NCBI GenBank assembly: GCA_947306025.1 | Contig: CAMZFJ010000003.1 | Location: 1-25,538, forward strand | Direction of reading: 5' to 3' | Origin: an uncultured Fibrobacter sp. | GTDB taxonomy: Bacteria > Fibrobacterota > Fibrobacteria > Fibrobacterales > Fibrobacteraceae | DNA length: 25,538 nt | In this document: piece by piece, positions 1 through 6,482 of the stretch | Position numbering within the stretch: position 1 is the stretch's first letter | Layout: every line of letters starts with the position of its first letter | Translations under genes and position numbers: made by a program | Notes under the pieces: generated by a model | Databases searched by the model: none | Told to the model about the DNA's origin: nothing | The model's input: only the letters and a program-made list of their open reading frames with translations

Positions 1-249
1 CATTTTCTGATAAGCCTCGAACTCTTCCTTAGAGAATTTAGACACTTTTGAACTCTCTGTCAACTGTTGGAACTTGCGTTCTCCAAGCTCCGCGGGTAAT
101 TCGCGCAAGCGGCTCAAGTAGCGGAAGAAGAAAAGCCATTTGCTAAGGCTGTCCTTGCCGATAAGAAAAGGAACCTTTGCCAACTCAACAATTGTGTAAT
201 TATAACAATCCAAGATCTGTTCGCCCGTATCCGGTGAACGATTCGGTTG
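1..249 (-). pseudogene. C-terminal remnant of an Rpn-family (PD-(D/E)XK) recombination-promoting nuclease/transposase, running off the left edge
   Basis: On the minus strand an open frame of 83 codons runs from just after a TGA (250-252) to the window edge. Its translation has the look of the C-terminal half of Rpn/PD-(D/E)XK transposase-family proteins. It contains an 'ELAKVPF' segment, then 'SKWLFFFRYL', then 'FSKEEFEAYQ', which parallels the usual 'ELPK ... KWLYFLK ... LSKEELEAYE' pattern of that family. No start codon follows the in-frame TGA and the catalytic N-terminal half is not in the preceding sequence, so I read it as a 5'-truncated or frameshifted remnant. A short overlapping ORF in another frame (114-302) looks like a by-product. 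Such remnants are common debris next to accessory islands. The family call rests on pattern recognition of a fragment. Confidence 0.5.
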
Positions 250-330
250 TCATCCCCAAATATGCGATAGTTGCGTCCAAGCATCAAATAAAAAGTTAGC
301 AATTAAAATTTTATAACTTTACTCACGATA

Positions 331-2232
331 TCAAACAACGGACGATGACACAGTTTGATTTACACTCACTTCGTCAATCATTTGCAATGTTTTAATCACA
401 GAAACACATTTACAAAGAATTCTTTCAAATTCATATACTATTCCTTTTGTATAAAACCACACGCCAGGACCAAAATCAGCATTTTGGGGGCGAAATACAG
501 TCTCAAATCCGGTCATATATGCAGATAATTTTGGGCTTCCTTCAAAAACAAAATCATCCTTATTAATTTTATTCAAGGTTCCACACAAATGGCAATCGTT
601 TTCTAAATTTGGATTTTTTGTTTTTATTCCATCAATTTCTTGTTGTAATTCATCAATTTTTTGTTGTTTTGCTTTAATTTCTTGATTTATAGCTTCAATT
701 TCTTGTTGTTTTGCTTTAATTTCTTGTTGTATTTCATCAATTTCTTGTTGTAATTCATCAATTTCTTGTTGTTTCGCTTCAATTTCTTGTTGTTTTGCTT
801 CAAATCCTTGATTTATAGCTTCAATTTCTTGTTGTATTTCATCAATTTTTTGTTGTTTTGCTTTAATTTGCCGCATACAATTCCCTCTAATGGGAAAAAT
901 TTTTTTAACTCCACTCTCCAATTCTTTTTTTTCGTCATTTATACCCTTTATCCGTTCCAGTAAAGGAATAACATAACTTTCATATGTTTTCTTTTTTTCC
1001 TCAAGAGATTCTATTTTTTTATCAATACAACCTTTAACGAGTTTTTGCACTTGAAAAACTTCATTCTTAACTTCTTCAATCTTTCCACCAAGATCTAATT
1101 TTAATTGAACATTTTCATCCCCACCTGAAACAGGTGATTTTTTTATTTCATCCTCCGATAGTTCCCTCCAACTTTTTATGGCAGCTGGTATACTATTTTC
1201 CACGCTAGTCAAATCATCTTCTATTTTTTTACACTTTTCAAAAGCCACCACAACGTATTCTGGAATATTCTCGGCTGCAGCGGGAGTAGCAAGAGATGCG
1301 GCTGCTGCGGCTGCTGCGGCTGCTGCGGGTGCGGCAGGAGATGCGGCTGCTGCGGAACCTGTAAGAGAAGCAAATTCTCCAAATAGATTTAAATAATGTA
1401 AATCCTGATTCAAATCAAACCCCGTTACAACTACTTCATCGTCACCCCGTTTGTCACCCCGTTTATAACCATCATCACCAGGATTAACAAAATCTTTTTT
1501 CGGTTTTGCTGTTACAACATCACCAGGAATTCCCCAATCTTTATAACCAGAACCAGATTTATTAGACATCAACACAATTTTTCTTTCTTTAATAGTATTA
1601 TGAGCACATGATTGGCTCATCATTTCATTCGCACAACCATTACAAGGCGTTTTAGAACCGCCAACACGAACAACTCTTTCTTTAAGCTTTCGAATAAAAA
1701 TTTGACAAATAATTTCATCAATTACTTTCCGAATATCTGTATTTAATTCAACTTTAGAATGCTCTTTAATCCTATTTTCAAAACCGGTCTCACTTTTATA
1801 GGCGGCAACAAGTTCTTTTAAAGTACTATCTTCATCACCCCGAATAAATTTTAAAACATCAACATTTTGCATATAACTATCTAAACGAGTTCCTTCTTGA
1901 GTCAAAAATGATTTAATATTTTCCAATGCAGATTTATCTACTCCGTCAAAATTTTCTAAACGTGTTGTTACCATTTCTTCTATTCTACCATTATTCCACC
2001 ACCCTAGTTCCTGATTTTGTAATTTGCGAATCGAATGCATTTCACCATGTTCACTCATTTTGCCTAGTCCAGGGACACTAGCTGCAGACCTCAGGGGGCG
2101 TTGTCTATAATCTGCCATTTTTGTATTGGTAACAACCACATTGCCTTCTTTAGCAGCCCATCTATACGCAATATACATAGCCTGTTCCTTTTCAGAAAAA
2201 GAACCGTAATTTTCTATGTTTCTATCTGCCAT
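331..2232 (-). CDS. Putative deaminase-type eCIS effector domain with Ala-rich linker and heptad-repeat coiled coil (probably the C-terminal part of a split effector)
   Basis: 633 aa from the ATG at 2232. Residues 62-64 read H-G-E, followed by a hydrophobic 'MHSI' segment. Residues 196-200 read P-C-N-G-C. HxE plus PCxxC is the zinc and catalytic signature of the cytidine-deaminase-like superfamily used by many polymorphic toxins. A strand-like 'KIVLMS' follows, as expected after the PCxxC helix. The roughly 130-residue gap between the two motifs is much longer than usual, so an insertion must be assumed and the call is not certain. Residues about 291-321 are almost pure Ala/Pro/Ser. Residues about 455-531 are eleven uninterrupted heptads of the QQEIxx[EA] type. 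The C-terminus has CHLC (about 547-550) and a CKC. No ribosome binding site precedes the ATG, and the frame stays open upstream to about 2337, so it was probably translated as a continuation of the DUF4157 ORF. The DNA is AT-rich compared with the structural genes. The target is unknown; toxicity is an inference. Confidence 0.6.
   Translation of the reverse strand: MADRNIENYGSFSEKEQAMYIAYRWAAKEGNVVVTNTKMADYRQRPLRSAASVPGLGKMSEHGEMHSIRKLQNQELGWWNNGRIEEMVTTRLENFDGVDKSALENIKSFLTQEGTRLDSYMQNVDVLKFIRGDEDSTLKELVAAYKSETGFENRIKEHSKVELNTDIRKVIDEIICQIFIRKLKERVVRVGGSKTPCNGCANEMMSQSCAHNTIKERKIVLMSNKSGSGYKDWGIPGDVVTAKPKKDFVNPGDDGYKRGDKRGDDEVVVTGFDLNQDLHYLNLFGEFASLTGSAAAASPAAPAAAAAAAAAASLATPAAAENIPEYVVVAFEKCKKIEDDLTSVENSIPAAIKSWRELSEDEIKKSPVSGGDENVQLKLDLGGKIEEVKNEVFQVQKLVKGCIDKKIESLEEKKKTYESYVIPLLERIKGINDEKKELESGVKKIFPIRGNCMRQIKAKQQKIDEIQQEIEAINQGFEAKQQEIEAKQQEIDELQQEIDEIQQEIKAKQQEIEAINQEIKAKQQKIDELQQEIDGIKTKNPNLENDCHLCGTLNKINKDDFVFEGSPKLSAYMTGFETVFRPQNADFGPGVWFYTKGIVYEFERILCKCVSVIKTLQMIDEVSVNQTVSSSVV
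640..870 (-). repeat. Coding tandem repeat, 21-bp unit, 11 copies (heptad coiled coil)
   Basis: Eleven consecutive 21-bp units, such as 'caatttcttgttgtaattca' and its variants on the plus strand, encode eleven uninterrupted heptads with Q-Q-[EK]-I cores, in frame within the deaminase-like ORF. Units differ mainly in the final two or three codons (DE, EA, KA). Some carry INQ in place of KQQ, giving a higher-order pattern. The near-identity of the units at DNA level indicates recent expansion by slippage or unequal recombination, so copy number is likely to vary between strains. Confidence 0.9.
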
Positions 2233-2264
2233 ATGTAAAGGAATTTTTTCTGCATATTTACTTT

Positions 2265-3095
2265 TTATCGTATTAAATTCTTTTTGTATAACTTTTTTCG
2301 CATCACTAGAACTAAAACTAAAAACATTACATTTTTATACCAAATTCCCCCAGTAATAATAACAGATATATGTGGACCAAAATCCCATGTTTTTCCATAT
2401 TTAGCAATCGGAATGTTTTGAATAAGACTAGCAATATACGTTAACATTTCTTTTTTATACAAATCCACCAACAACGCCAAGGAATCACTCCGAGCCACTC
2501 CCGTTTGACGTCCAAACAAAGGTTTACCCTCAAATTGTTTTGTATTAACAACAGAACCATTATAAAAAGCCATTCTCTGAACAGCTGTGTTTTGCACTTT
2601 ACCTTTTGTATAATTTACGCCAAACATTTTACACTGCACCGCCTTCTCTCCCATCACATCGGCTTCATGTTCCAGCCCAACATTATCATTCACCGGCATT
2701 CCATTGATATTCGTAGTGGGAGAAACCCTTCCAGCCATTTGCTGGGCGACGTGCCACGCTTCGTGCGGGAGGTGTTTTTCTTGCCCGGGGGCAACGTGGA
2801 TGTCTGAGCCTTGCGTATAAGCAAGCGCCTGAACGGTAGCGGGCTTACTGCTATTGTAATGCACACGCACATCATCCATCGAGAATCCCGAAAGGCTCTC
2901 AATACCTGATTTCAAATTGTCCGGCATTCCTGTAAGGTTCGGGCGGGGTTCCGGAACACGCTGCACCACCCCATCCGCAAGCGAAGCATGCCGCTGCAAG
3001 GTTGCAGACTGCGACGAAGAATCAATGACGGATTCGACGGTGTTCACCGAAATTTTTTGCACGGTATCATTCTTTTGTGCGTATGAGGTTTGCAT
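2265..3095 (-). CDS. DUF4157-domain eCIS effector, N-terminal part, with HEAWH motif
   Basis: 276 aa from an ATG at 3095 preceded by a good GGAG. Residues 1-40 are a leader shared with the next two upstream genes: SYAQ near residues 4-7, SVIDSSSQS near 22-30, LQR near 33-35. Residues about 52-155 match DUF4157, the marker domain of eCIS cargo proteins, including 'FSMDDVRVHY', H111-E-A-W-H115 and a downstream 'GLEHEADVMGE' that could supply the third metal ligand. DUF4157 proteins are loaded into eCIS particles, and the domain resembles a zincin metallopeptidase that may release the toxin. After residue about 155 the DNA becomes clearly AT-richer and the protein no longer looks like DUF4157. 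The last 22 residues (from about 255) are hydrophobic then basic and look out of frame. A one-base shift in the A5 run at 2332-2336 would join it to the downstream deaminase-like ORF, giving about 921 aa. Confidence 0.85.
   Translation of the reverse strand: MQTSYAQKNDTVQKISVNTVESVIDSSSQSATLQRHASLADGVVQRVPEPRPNLTGMPDNLKSGIESLSGFSMDDVRVHYNSSKPATVQALAYTQGSDIHVAPGQEKHLPHEAWHVAQQMAGRVSPTTNINGMPVNDNVGLEHEADVMGEKAVQCKMFGVNYTKGKVQNTAVQRMAFYNGSVVNTKQFEGKPLFGRQTGVARSDSLALLVDLYKKEMLTYIASLIQNIPIAKYGKTWDFGPHISVIITGGIWYKNVMFLVLVLVMRKKLYKKNLIR
2330..2340 (-). other. Apparent -1 frameshift site joining the DUF4157 and deaminase-like ORFs
   Basis: On the minus strand the DUF4157 frame reads TAT AAA AAT GTA. 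If one A is added to (or re-read in) the A5 run at 2332-2336, the frame becomes TAT AAA AAA TGT AAT and continues as 'KKCNVFSFSSSDAKKV' without a stop into the 633-aa ORF. The downstream frame is open from about 2334 through its first ATG at 2232, and no ribosome binding site is seen for that ATG. Possible causes are a mutation, an assembly error in a homopolymer, or slippage. The run does not fit the classical X XXY YYZ slippery heptamer. Confidence 0.6.
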
Positions 3096-3107
3096 ATGTA
3101 CTCCGTA

Positions 3108-3578
3108 TTATTGTAGGTCTTTGTAATTAATCCAACCAAGCTCAGCCCTACCCACTATACGGCTACCACTGCCTTCAAGATGATCCATATTTCCTCCACT
3201 GATAAAAACGGCACAATGGTTTGCATTTGGTATTATGTCGGGGGCACCATTATTATACCCCCATGTAACACAATCGACACCAACAATGCGCGTCACGTTC
3301 GTGTCAGTAGCTTTATCCAATTTTTTTTGAGCACTTGATGTCAATACAGAATTTACTTGTCCCCGATTAAAACAGCGCTGCCTAGCTTCGCCTTTCTTAC
3401 AACTACTATGGTTTTGCTGAAACCGAGGAGTCATCCCATAGCATTGTATCGGAGAATTACATAAATCAGCTTTACGCTGGAGGGATTCGCTTTGCGAAGA
3501 ATTGTCAAGGACCGAGGATGCTGAGGAGGCATCCTTCTTTTGCGCTGTGGTTTGACGTTGTGCGTATGTAGTGGACAT
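3108..3578 (-). CDS. Putative small eCIS cargo protein: shared leader plus unrecognised Cys-containing C-terminal domain
   Basis: 156 aa from the ATG at 3578, with AGGAA a few bases upstream. Residues 1-40 repeat the leader seen in the neighbouring DUF4157 protein and the 73-aa stub: TTYAQ, SVLDNSSQS, then SLQRKADL. The remaining 110 residues match no family I recognise. They contain a CxxG-like start (IQCYGM), a Cys/Lys/Arg-rich stretch (SSCKKGEARQRC) and a C-terminal half with 'VGVDCVTWGYNNG', a 'CAVFISGGN' strand and 'DHLEGSG'. The gene ends 13 bp before the DUF4157 gene starts, which suggests co-transcription. The shared leader makes it a likely passenger of the particle. An enzymatic or immunity role cannot be chosen from sequence alone. 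It has no DUF4157 domain, so the leader alone would have to be sufficient for loading. Confidence 0.65.
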   Translation of the reverse strand: MSTTYAQRQTTAQKKDASSASSVLDNSSQSESLQRKADLCNSPIQCYGMTPRFQQNHSSCKKGEARQRCFNRGQVNSVLTSSAQKKLDKATDTNVTRIVGVDCVTWGYNNGAPDIIPNANHCAVFISGGNMDHLEGSGSRIVGRAELGWINYKDLQ

Positions 3579-3610
3579 GGGGATTCCTTTTTTTACGTAT
3601 AACCAAGATT

Positions 3611-3744
3611 TAACTGGATCCTTCCGCCTTCGGTGTCAGGATGACGGTGCAAGGTCAAGACTTCACTGGATCCCACCCCTACGGGGTTCAGGATGACAAT
3701 GCGACACTAGACTTAACTGGATCCTTCGCGTTGCTCAGGATGAC
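3611..3744. repeat. Three copies of a dispersed intergenic repeat (ctggatcc ... caggatgac)
   Basis: Three related units lie at about 3611-3645, 3661-3697 and 3711-3744. Each begins [ct]t[ct]aactggatcc or cactggatcc and ends caggatgac. Between these ends is a variable core, often a small palindrome such as cccctacgggg or ccgccttcgg. This is the pattern of interspersed palindromic elements seen between genes in many bacteria. The units sit between the 156-aa cargo gene and the 73-aa leader stub and contain no ORF of their own. Confidence 0.8.
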
Positions 3745-3777
3745 GTTTGAGGAGGAGGTTCGCGGGGCGGGTCACTA

Positions 3778-3999
3778 TTACGCGAGTTCTTCCTCTTCGG
3801 GGATGGCTTCGCGCTGGATGAACTTGCCTTGGGCGGGCAATTCTTCATCTTCGAGGCCTTCGCATTGGATGGTGCCACCCATCATGTCGGCTTTGCGCTG
3901 GAGGCTTGCGCCTTGTGCAGAAGAGTCCATGATGCTTGCGGCGTTGTGACTTGCCATGCGCTGGATGGCATCGGATTTTTGAGTGTATGTAGAAGTCAT
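3778..3999 (-). CDS. 73-aa orphan eCIS leader (cargo stub)
   Basis: The ATG at 3999 is preceded by AAGGAAA. The first 40 residues are the same module as in the two following cargo genes: STYTQ, SIMDSSAQG, then SLQRKADM. A short acidic tail follows (residues about 48-73, rich in E with 'AIPEEEELA') and then a stop. No toxin or DUF4157 domain follows. Instead, dispersed repeats begin about 35 bp downstream. It may be a cargo gene that lost its C-terminal domain, or a genuine small packaged protein or adaptor. The intact ribosome binding site and uninterrupted frame favour expression. In longer cargo proteins similar 'IQRE ... EEEEL' text leads into DUF4157, which favours truncation. Confidence 0.65.
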   Translation of the reverse strand: MTSTYTQKSDAIQRMASHNAASIMDSSAQGASLQRKADMMGGTIQCEGLEDEELPAQGKFIQREAIPEEEELA

Positions 4000-4026
4000 G
4001 AGATGTTTCCTTATGTTTTGTTAAAT

Positions 4027-4192
4027 GTTACTGGATTTTCGTCCGAGAAATTATGGATTCCCTCCCTGACGGTCGAGAATGACAAGCCAAACGAGACTTC
4101 ACTGGATCCTTCACCCCTACGGGGTTCAGGATGACACAGGGAGGTTCCGGCTTCCTTCGGCTGTGCTCAGGACAGGCTCTGGCCGGAATGAC
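4027..4192. repeat. Second cluster of dispersed intergenic repeats
   Basis: Copies related to the 3611-3744 family lie between the stub gene and the membrane-protein gene. The unit at about 4096-4135 has the same cactggatcc start, cccctacgggg palindrome and caggatgac end as the copy at 3661-3697. Two more divergent units at about 4051-4083 and 4146-4192 end in gaatgac. The last has a strong internal palindrome (ccggctt ... ggccgga type). No gene is seen in this stretch. A hairpin could end transcription of the upstream operon, but no clear U-tract terminator is visible. Confidence 0.7.
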
Positions 4193-4216
4193 GTTTCGGA
4201 GGCGATTTGAGGCTGA

Positions 4217-6439
4217 TTACCGGTTGCGGCGTTTGGGTAAATCATTTTGGATATAGACTTGATGCAGGATGATGGCGATGATTATCACAAGCAAAACGAG
4301 AATGGGTGACATTCCAAGGAGTCCGAATCCCGATACGGAGGGGTCCAGGCTCAAAAGAAGCGCCATCGTAAAGCCAAATGGCAACACGACTATACAGAGC
4401 AATAATGCCAGGTGGCGGTTGAAAAAGTCCGACACGCGGCAAGACACAAAGTAGCTTACGATCAGGCCCACGGCGATGGCAAGCGCGATAAAGTTCAGCA
4501 GGCGGAACAGCCAGCGGTGCGTACAGACAAATGCCGAGAAGGCGCTTTGGCGTTCGCTGCTGCCGTTTTCGACTTCAAAGTACTGCATAAAGCACATCCC
4601 GAGATTCCCTGAAACGCGGCACGAGTCGTTTGCCTGCAAGTCGGTCGCATAGGGCGCAATGCCCAAGGCGTAATAGGTATCGTTGTAGTACATGGCATCT
4701 TCGCGCAACTGGCTCCATTGCTTATTGTCGAACCAGAGTACGGGTACAACAGAATGGAGCACGTTGCGTCTGTCAACGCCGTTCAACTGCTGGTTCAATT
4801 GGCTCACCACGAGGCGTTTGCTTCGCGAGACAGGTTCCTCCACCACTACGAGCAAGTAGTTTTTAAGATCCTTGCCGCGGTCAGAATACTTCGCGAATTT
4901 TTTATTTTCGGAGTTTATCGCAATTTTTGCAAAGTTCGCAAAGCTGTAAATGCCGTTGTCTTTAAATGTAAAGCTGTCATAAAGCTGTTCGTGTTCATTT
5001 TCGCTCAGATCCAAACGATGCATCATGAGGTTCACGATTACGTTCGGATTCTTTTCAGAAAGTTTAGTTTGCAGTTGCTTGTAGAACGTATTGAACAAAA
5101 GTGTCGCATCCTTCGTTTTCGGATAGTTCCTGAAGAACAGCGTCACGCCGTCACCGCGGAAATCAGACTCGTTAACGTACACCGAGAACATGTTCAAAAA
5201 GCGTTCAAAAGACGAACTGATTTTCTTGTTCAAGATTTCATCGATTTCATTTATCAAGTTTGCAAAGAAACCTTTTAGAGCATCGGGTTTTGACAATTCA
5301 TTCCAGTCGTCCTTTTCAACAATCCAGTCCATTTTTACAAAGTGGCGGTGCGCTTCATTGACAAACTCATAATTTTTTTCATCGTTCAGGTAATCCTTGG
5401 CAAGCATGCCCGAAGGCATTTCAAGAGCGCCCTCGTCCGTTGCGCGCAACCCGTAATAGGCCATGCGTGTCACGCCTTCAAAATCAATCCATTTAGTCGT
5501 ATCATTCGCAAGCCAGTACGGATAAATACCAAACACTTCCCCATTCAATTCATCTTTGTGGCTGCATCCGCATTTTTTTCTTTTCCAGTTTACAGGAGCC
5601 TTTTCGTCAAAGGTGTTCTGCTTGACCATCGACAATGCGACGAGGTCAGCAAGGCTGCGGGAATAAAGAGTTTCGAGGCCCTGGGACACGAATTTCCAAC
5701 GTTCATCGTTACAAATACGGCCGTTATACAATTCACGGAATCTTAACACACGTTCAATATCAGATTCAGGCTTTTTTCCTTTTTTTACTTTTTTTTCTTT
5801 TTCTATATCCTTTAAAAAATCCGAAAGCTTCACTTTGCGCTGTCCAAACAGTTCCTTGATTTGATCGTCACTCCACCTAAGGTCACCATCTTTAATATAA
5901 CGGTTCACCACGGAATCGTTGCAGACACCCACCGATGCCGCAAAAAGGCTCATGGCATAATGATGCGCAAGCAACGTATCTGCAAAAACGATTCCCTGCA
6001 AATCTTCAAGGAACTTGTTTGCCGACTTTGAATAGTTGACATTTTTCAAGTCGTTACGGATATACCATTTGAGCGAATCGAGTCCTCGGTCACCAAGCCA
6101 AACACGGTAATTCATCATTCCCGTTTTGTCGATTGATTCATCTTCGCGCAATATCCATGTCGCCTGGATAAAGTTATTCACAATTTTCTTGAATTGCGGT
6201 AAGTCCTTGAGTTCCTGCTGGATTGTTTCGGACATCTGAAGTCGGCTTTCGAAAAACCAAGCCCTGTACTTGTCCAAGATTTCAAACGCCTTGACGGTAT
6301 CCTTGAGCAAGTCCAGCTTTACGTACTCTTCTACCTTTTCGGGCGACACCATGTAGTAACTCATTGCATCGCTTTTCGCGAACGAAAAGACAGAGAGAAG
6401 GCAAGCGATAATGCCAATAAGGGGAAATTTGAGTTTCAT
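4217..6439 (-). CDS. Exported membrane protein with degenerate GH18-like ectodomain, paralog A
   Basis: 740 aa, start ATG 6439 with AAGGAA upstream. The N-terminus is a signal peptide (K2, K4, hydrophobic residues 5-21, likely cut after SFA). The C-terminal 100 residues hold three membrane segments followed by a basic tail (KRRNR). Cytoplasmic loops are basic and the last external loop is acidic, which agrees with the positive-inside rule for a periplasmic ectodomain and cytoplasmic C-end. In the ectodomain, 'EVFGIYPYW' and then 'GVTRMAYYG' resemble the first strands of GH18 TIM barrels, and 'RGDGVTLFF' followed by NYP resembles the GH18 active-site strand (DGxDxDxE-YP). The catalytic acids are not conserved, so enzymatic activity is doubtful. 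A Cys-rich 'CGCSHKDEL' precedes it. It is a tandem paralog of the next gene upstream, with about 100 extra residues near the N-terminus. Its position after the eCIS ATPase suggests an envelope role for the particle; this is an inference. Confidence 0.7.
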   Translation of the reverse strand: MKLKFPLIGIIACLLSVFSFAKSDAMSYYMVSPEKVEEYVKLDLLKDTVKAFEILDKYRAWFFESRLQMSETIQQELKDLPQFKKIVNNFIQATWILREDESIDKTGMMNYRVWLGDRGLDSLKWYIRNDLKNVNYSKSANKFLEDLQGIVFADTLLAHHYAMSLFAASVGVCNDSVVNRYIKDGDLRWSDDQIKELFGQRKVKLSDFLKDIEKEKKVKKGKKPESDIERVLRFRELYNGRICNDERWKFVSQGLETLYSRSLADLVALSMVKQNTFDEKAPVNWKRKKCGCSHKDELNGEVFGIYPYWLANDTTKWIDFEGVTRMAYYGLRATDEGALEMPSGMLAKDYLNDEKNYEFVNEAHRHFVKMDWIVEKDDWNELSKPDALKGFFANLINEIDEILNKKISSSFERFLNMFSVYVNESDFRGDGVTLFFRNYPKTKDATLLFNTFYKQLQTKLSEKNPNVIVNLMMHRLDLSENEHEQLYDSFTFKDNGIYSFANFAKIAINSENKKFAKYSDRGKDLKNYLLVVVEEPVSRSKRLVVSQLNQQLNGVDRRNVLHSVVPVLWFDNKQWSQLREDAMYYNDTYYALGIAPYATDLQANDSCRVSGNLGMCFMQYFEVENGSSERQSAFSAFVCTHRWLFRLLNFIALAIAVGLIVSYFVSCRVSDFFNRHLALLLCIVVLPFGFTMALLLSLDPSVSGFGLLGMSPILVLLVIIIAIILHQVYIQNDLPKRRNR

Positions 6440-6482
6440 AGTACGTTTCCTTCTTTAAAATTTTTCCATTTACAGCCACATT

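Noticed and set aside
114..302. 62-aa minus-strand ORF near the left edge
   Set aside because: The alternative frame (1-249) gives a recognisable Rpn-like C-terminus; this one does not.
640..870. CRISPR-like array of short repeats
   Set aside because: Units are 21 bp with no unique spacers and translate in frame as perfect heptads; they are part of a coding region.
6400..6439. Lipoprotein signal (IIAC at residues 10-13) in the membrane-protein paralogs
   Set aside because: The Cys comes very early and the hydrophobic stretch continues to SFA at about residue 21, so an ordinary signal peptidase I site is more likely, though lipidation is not excluded.
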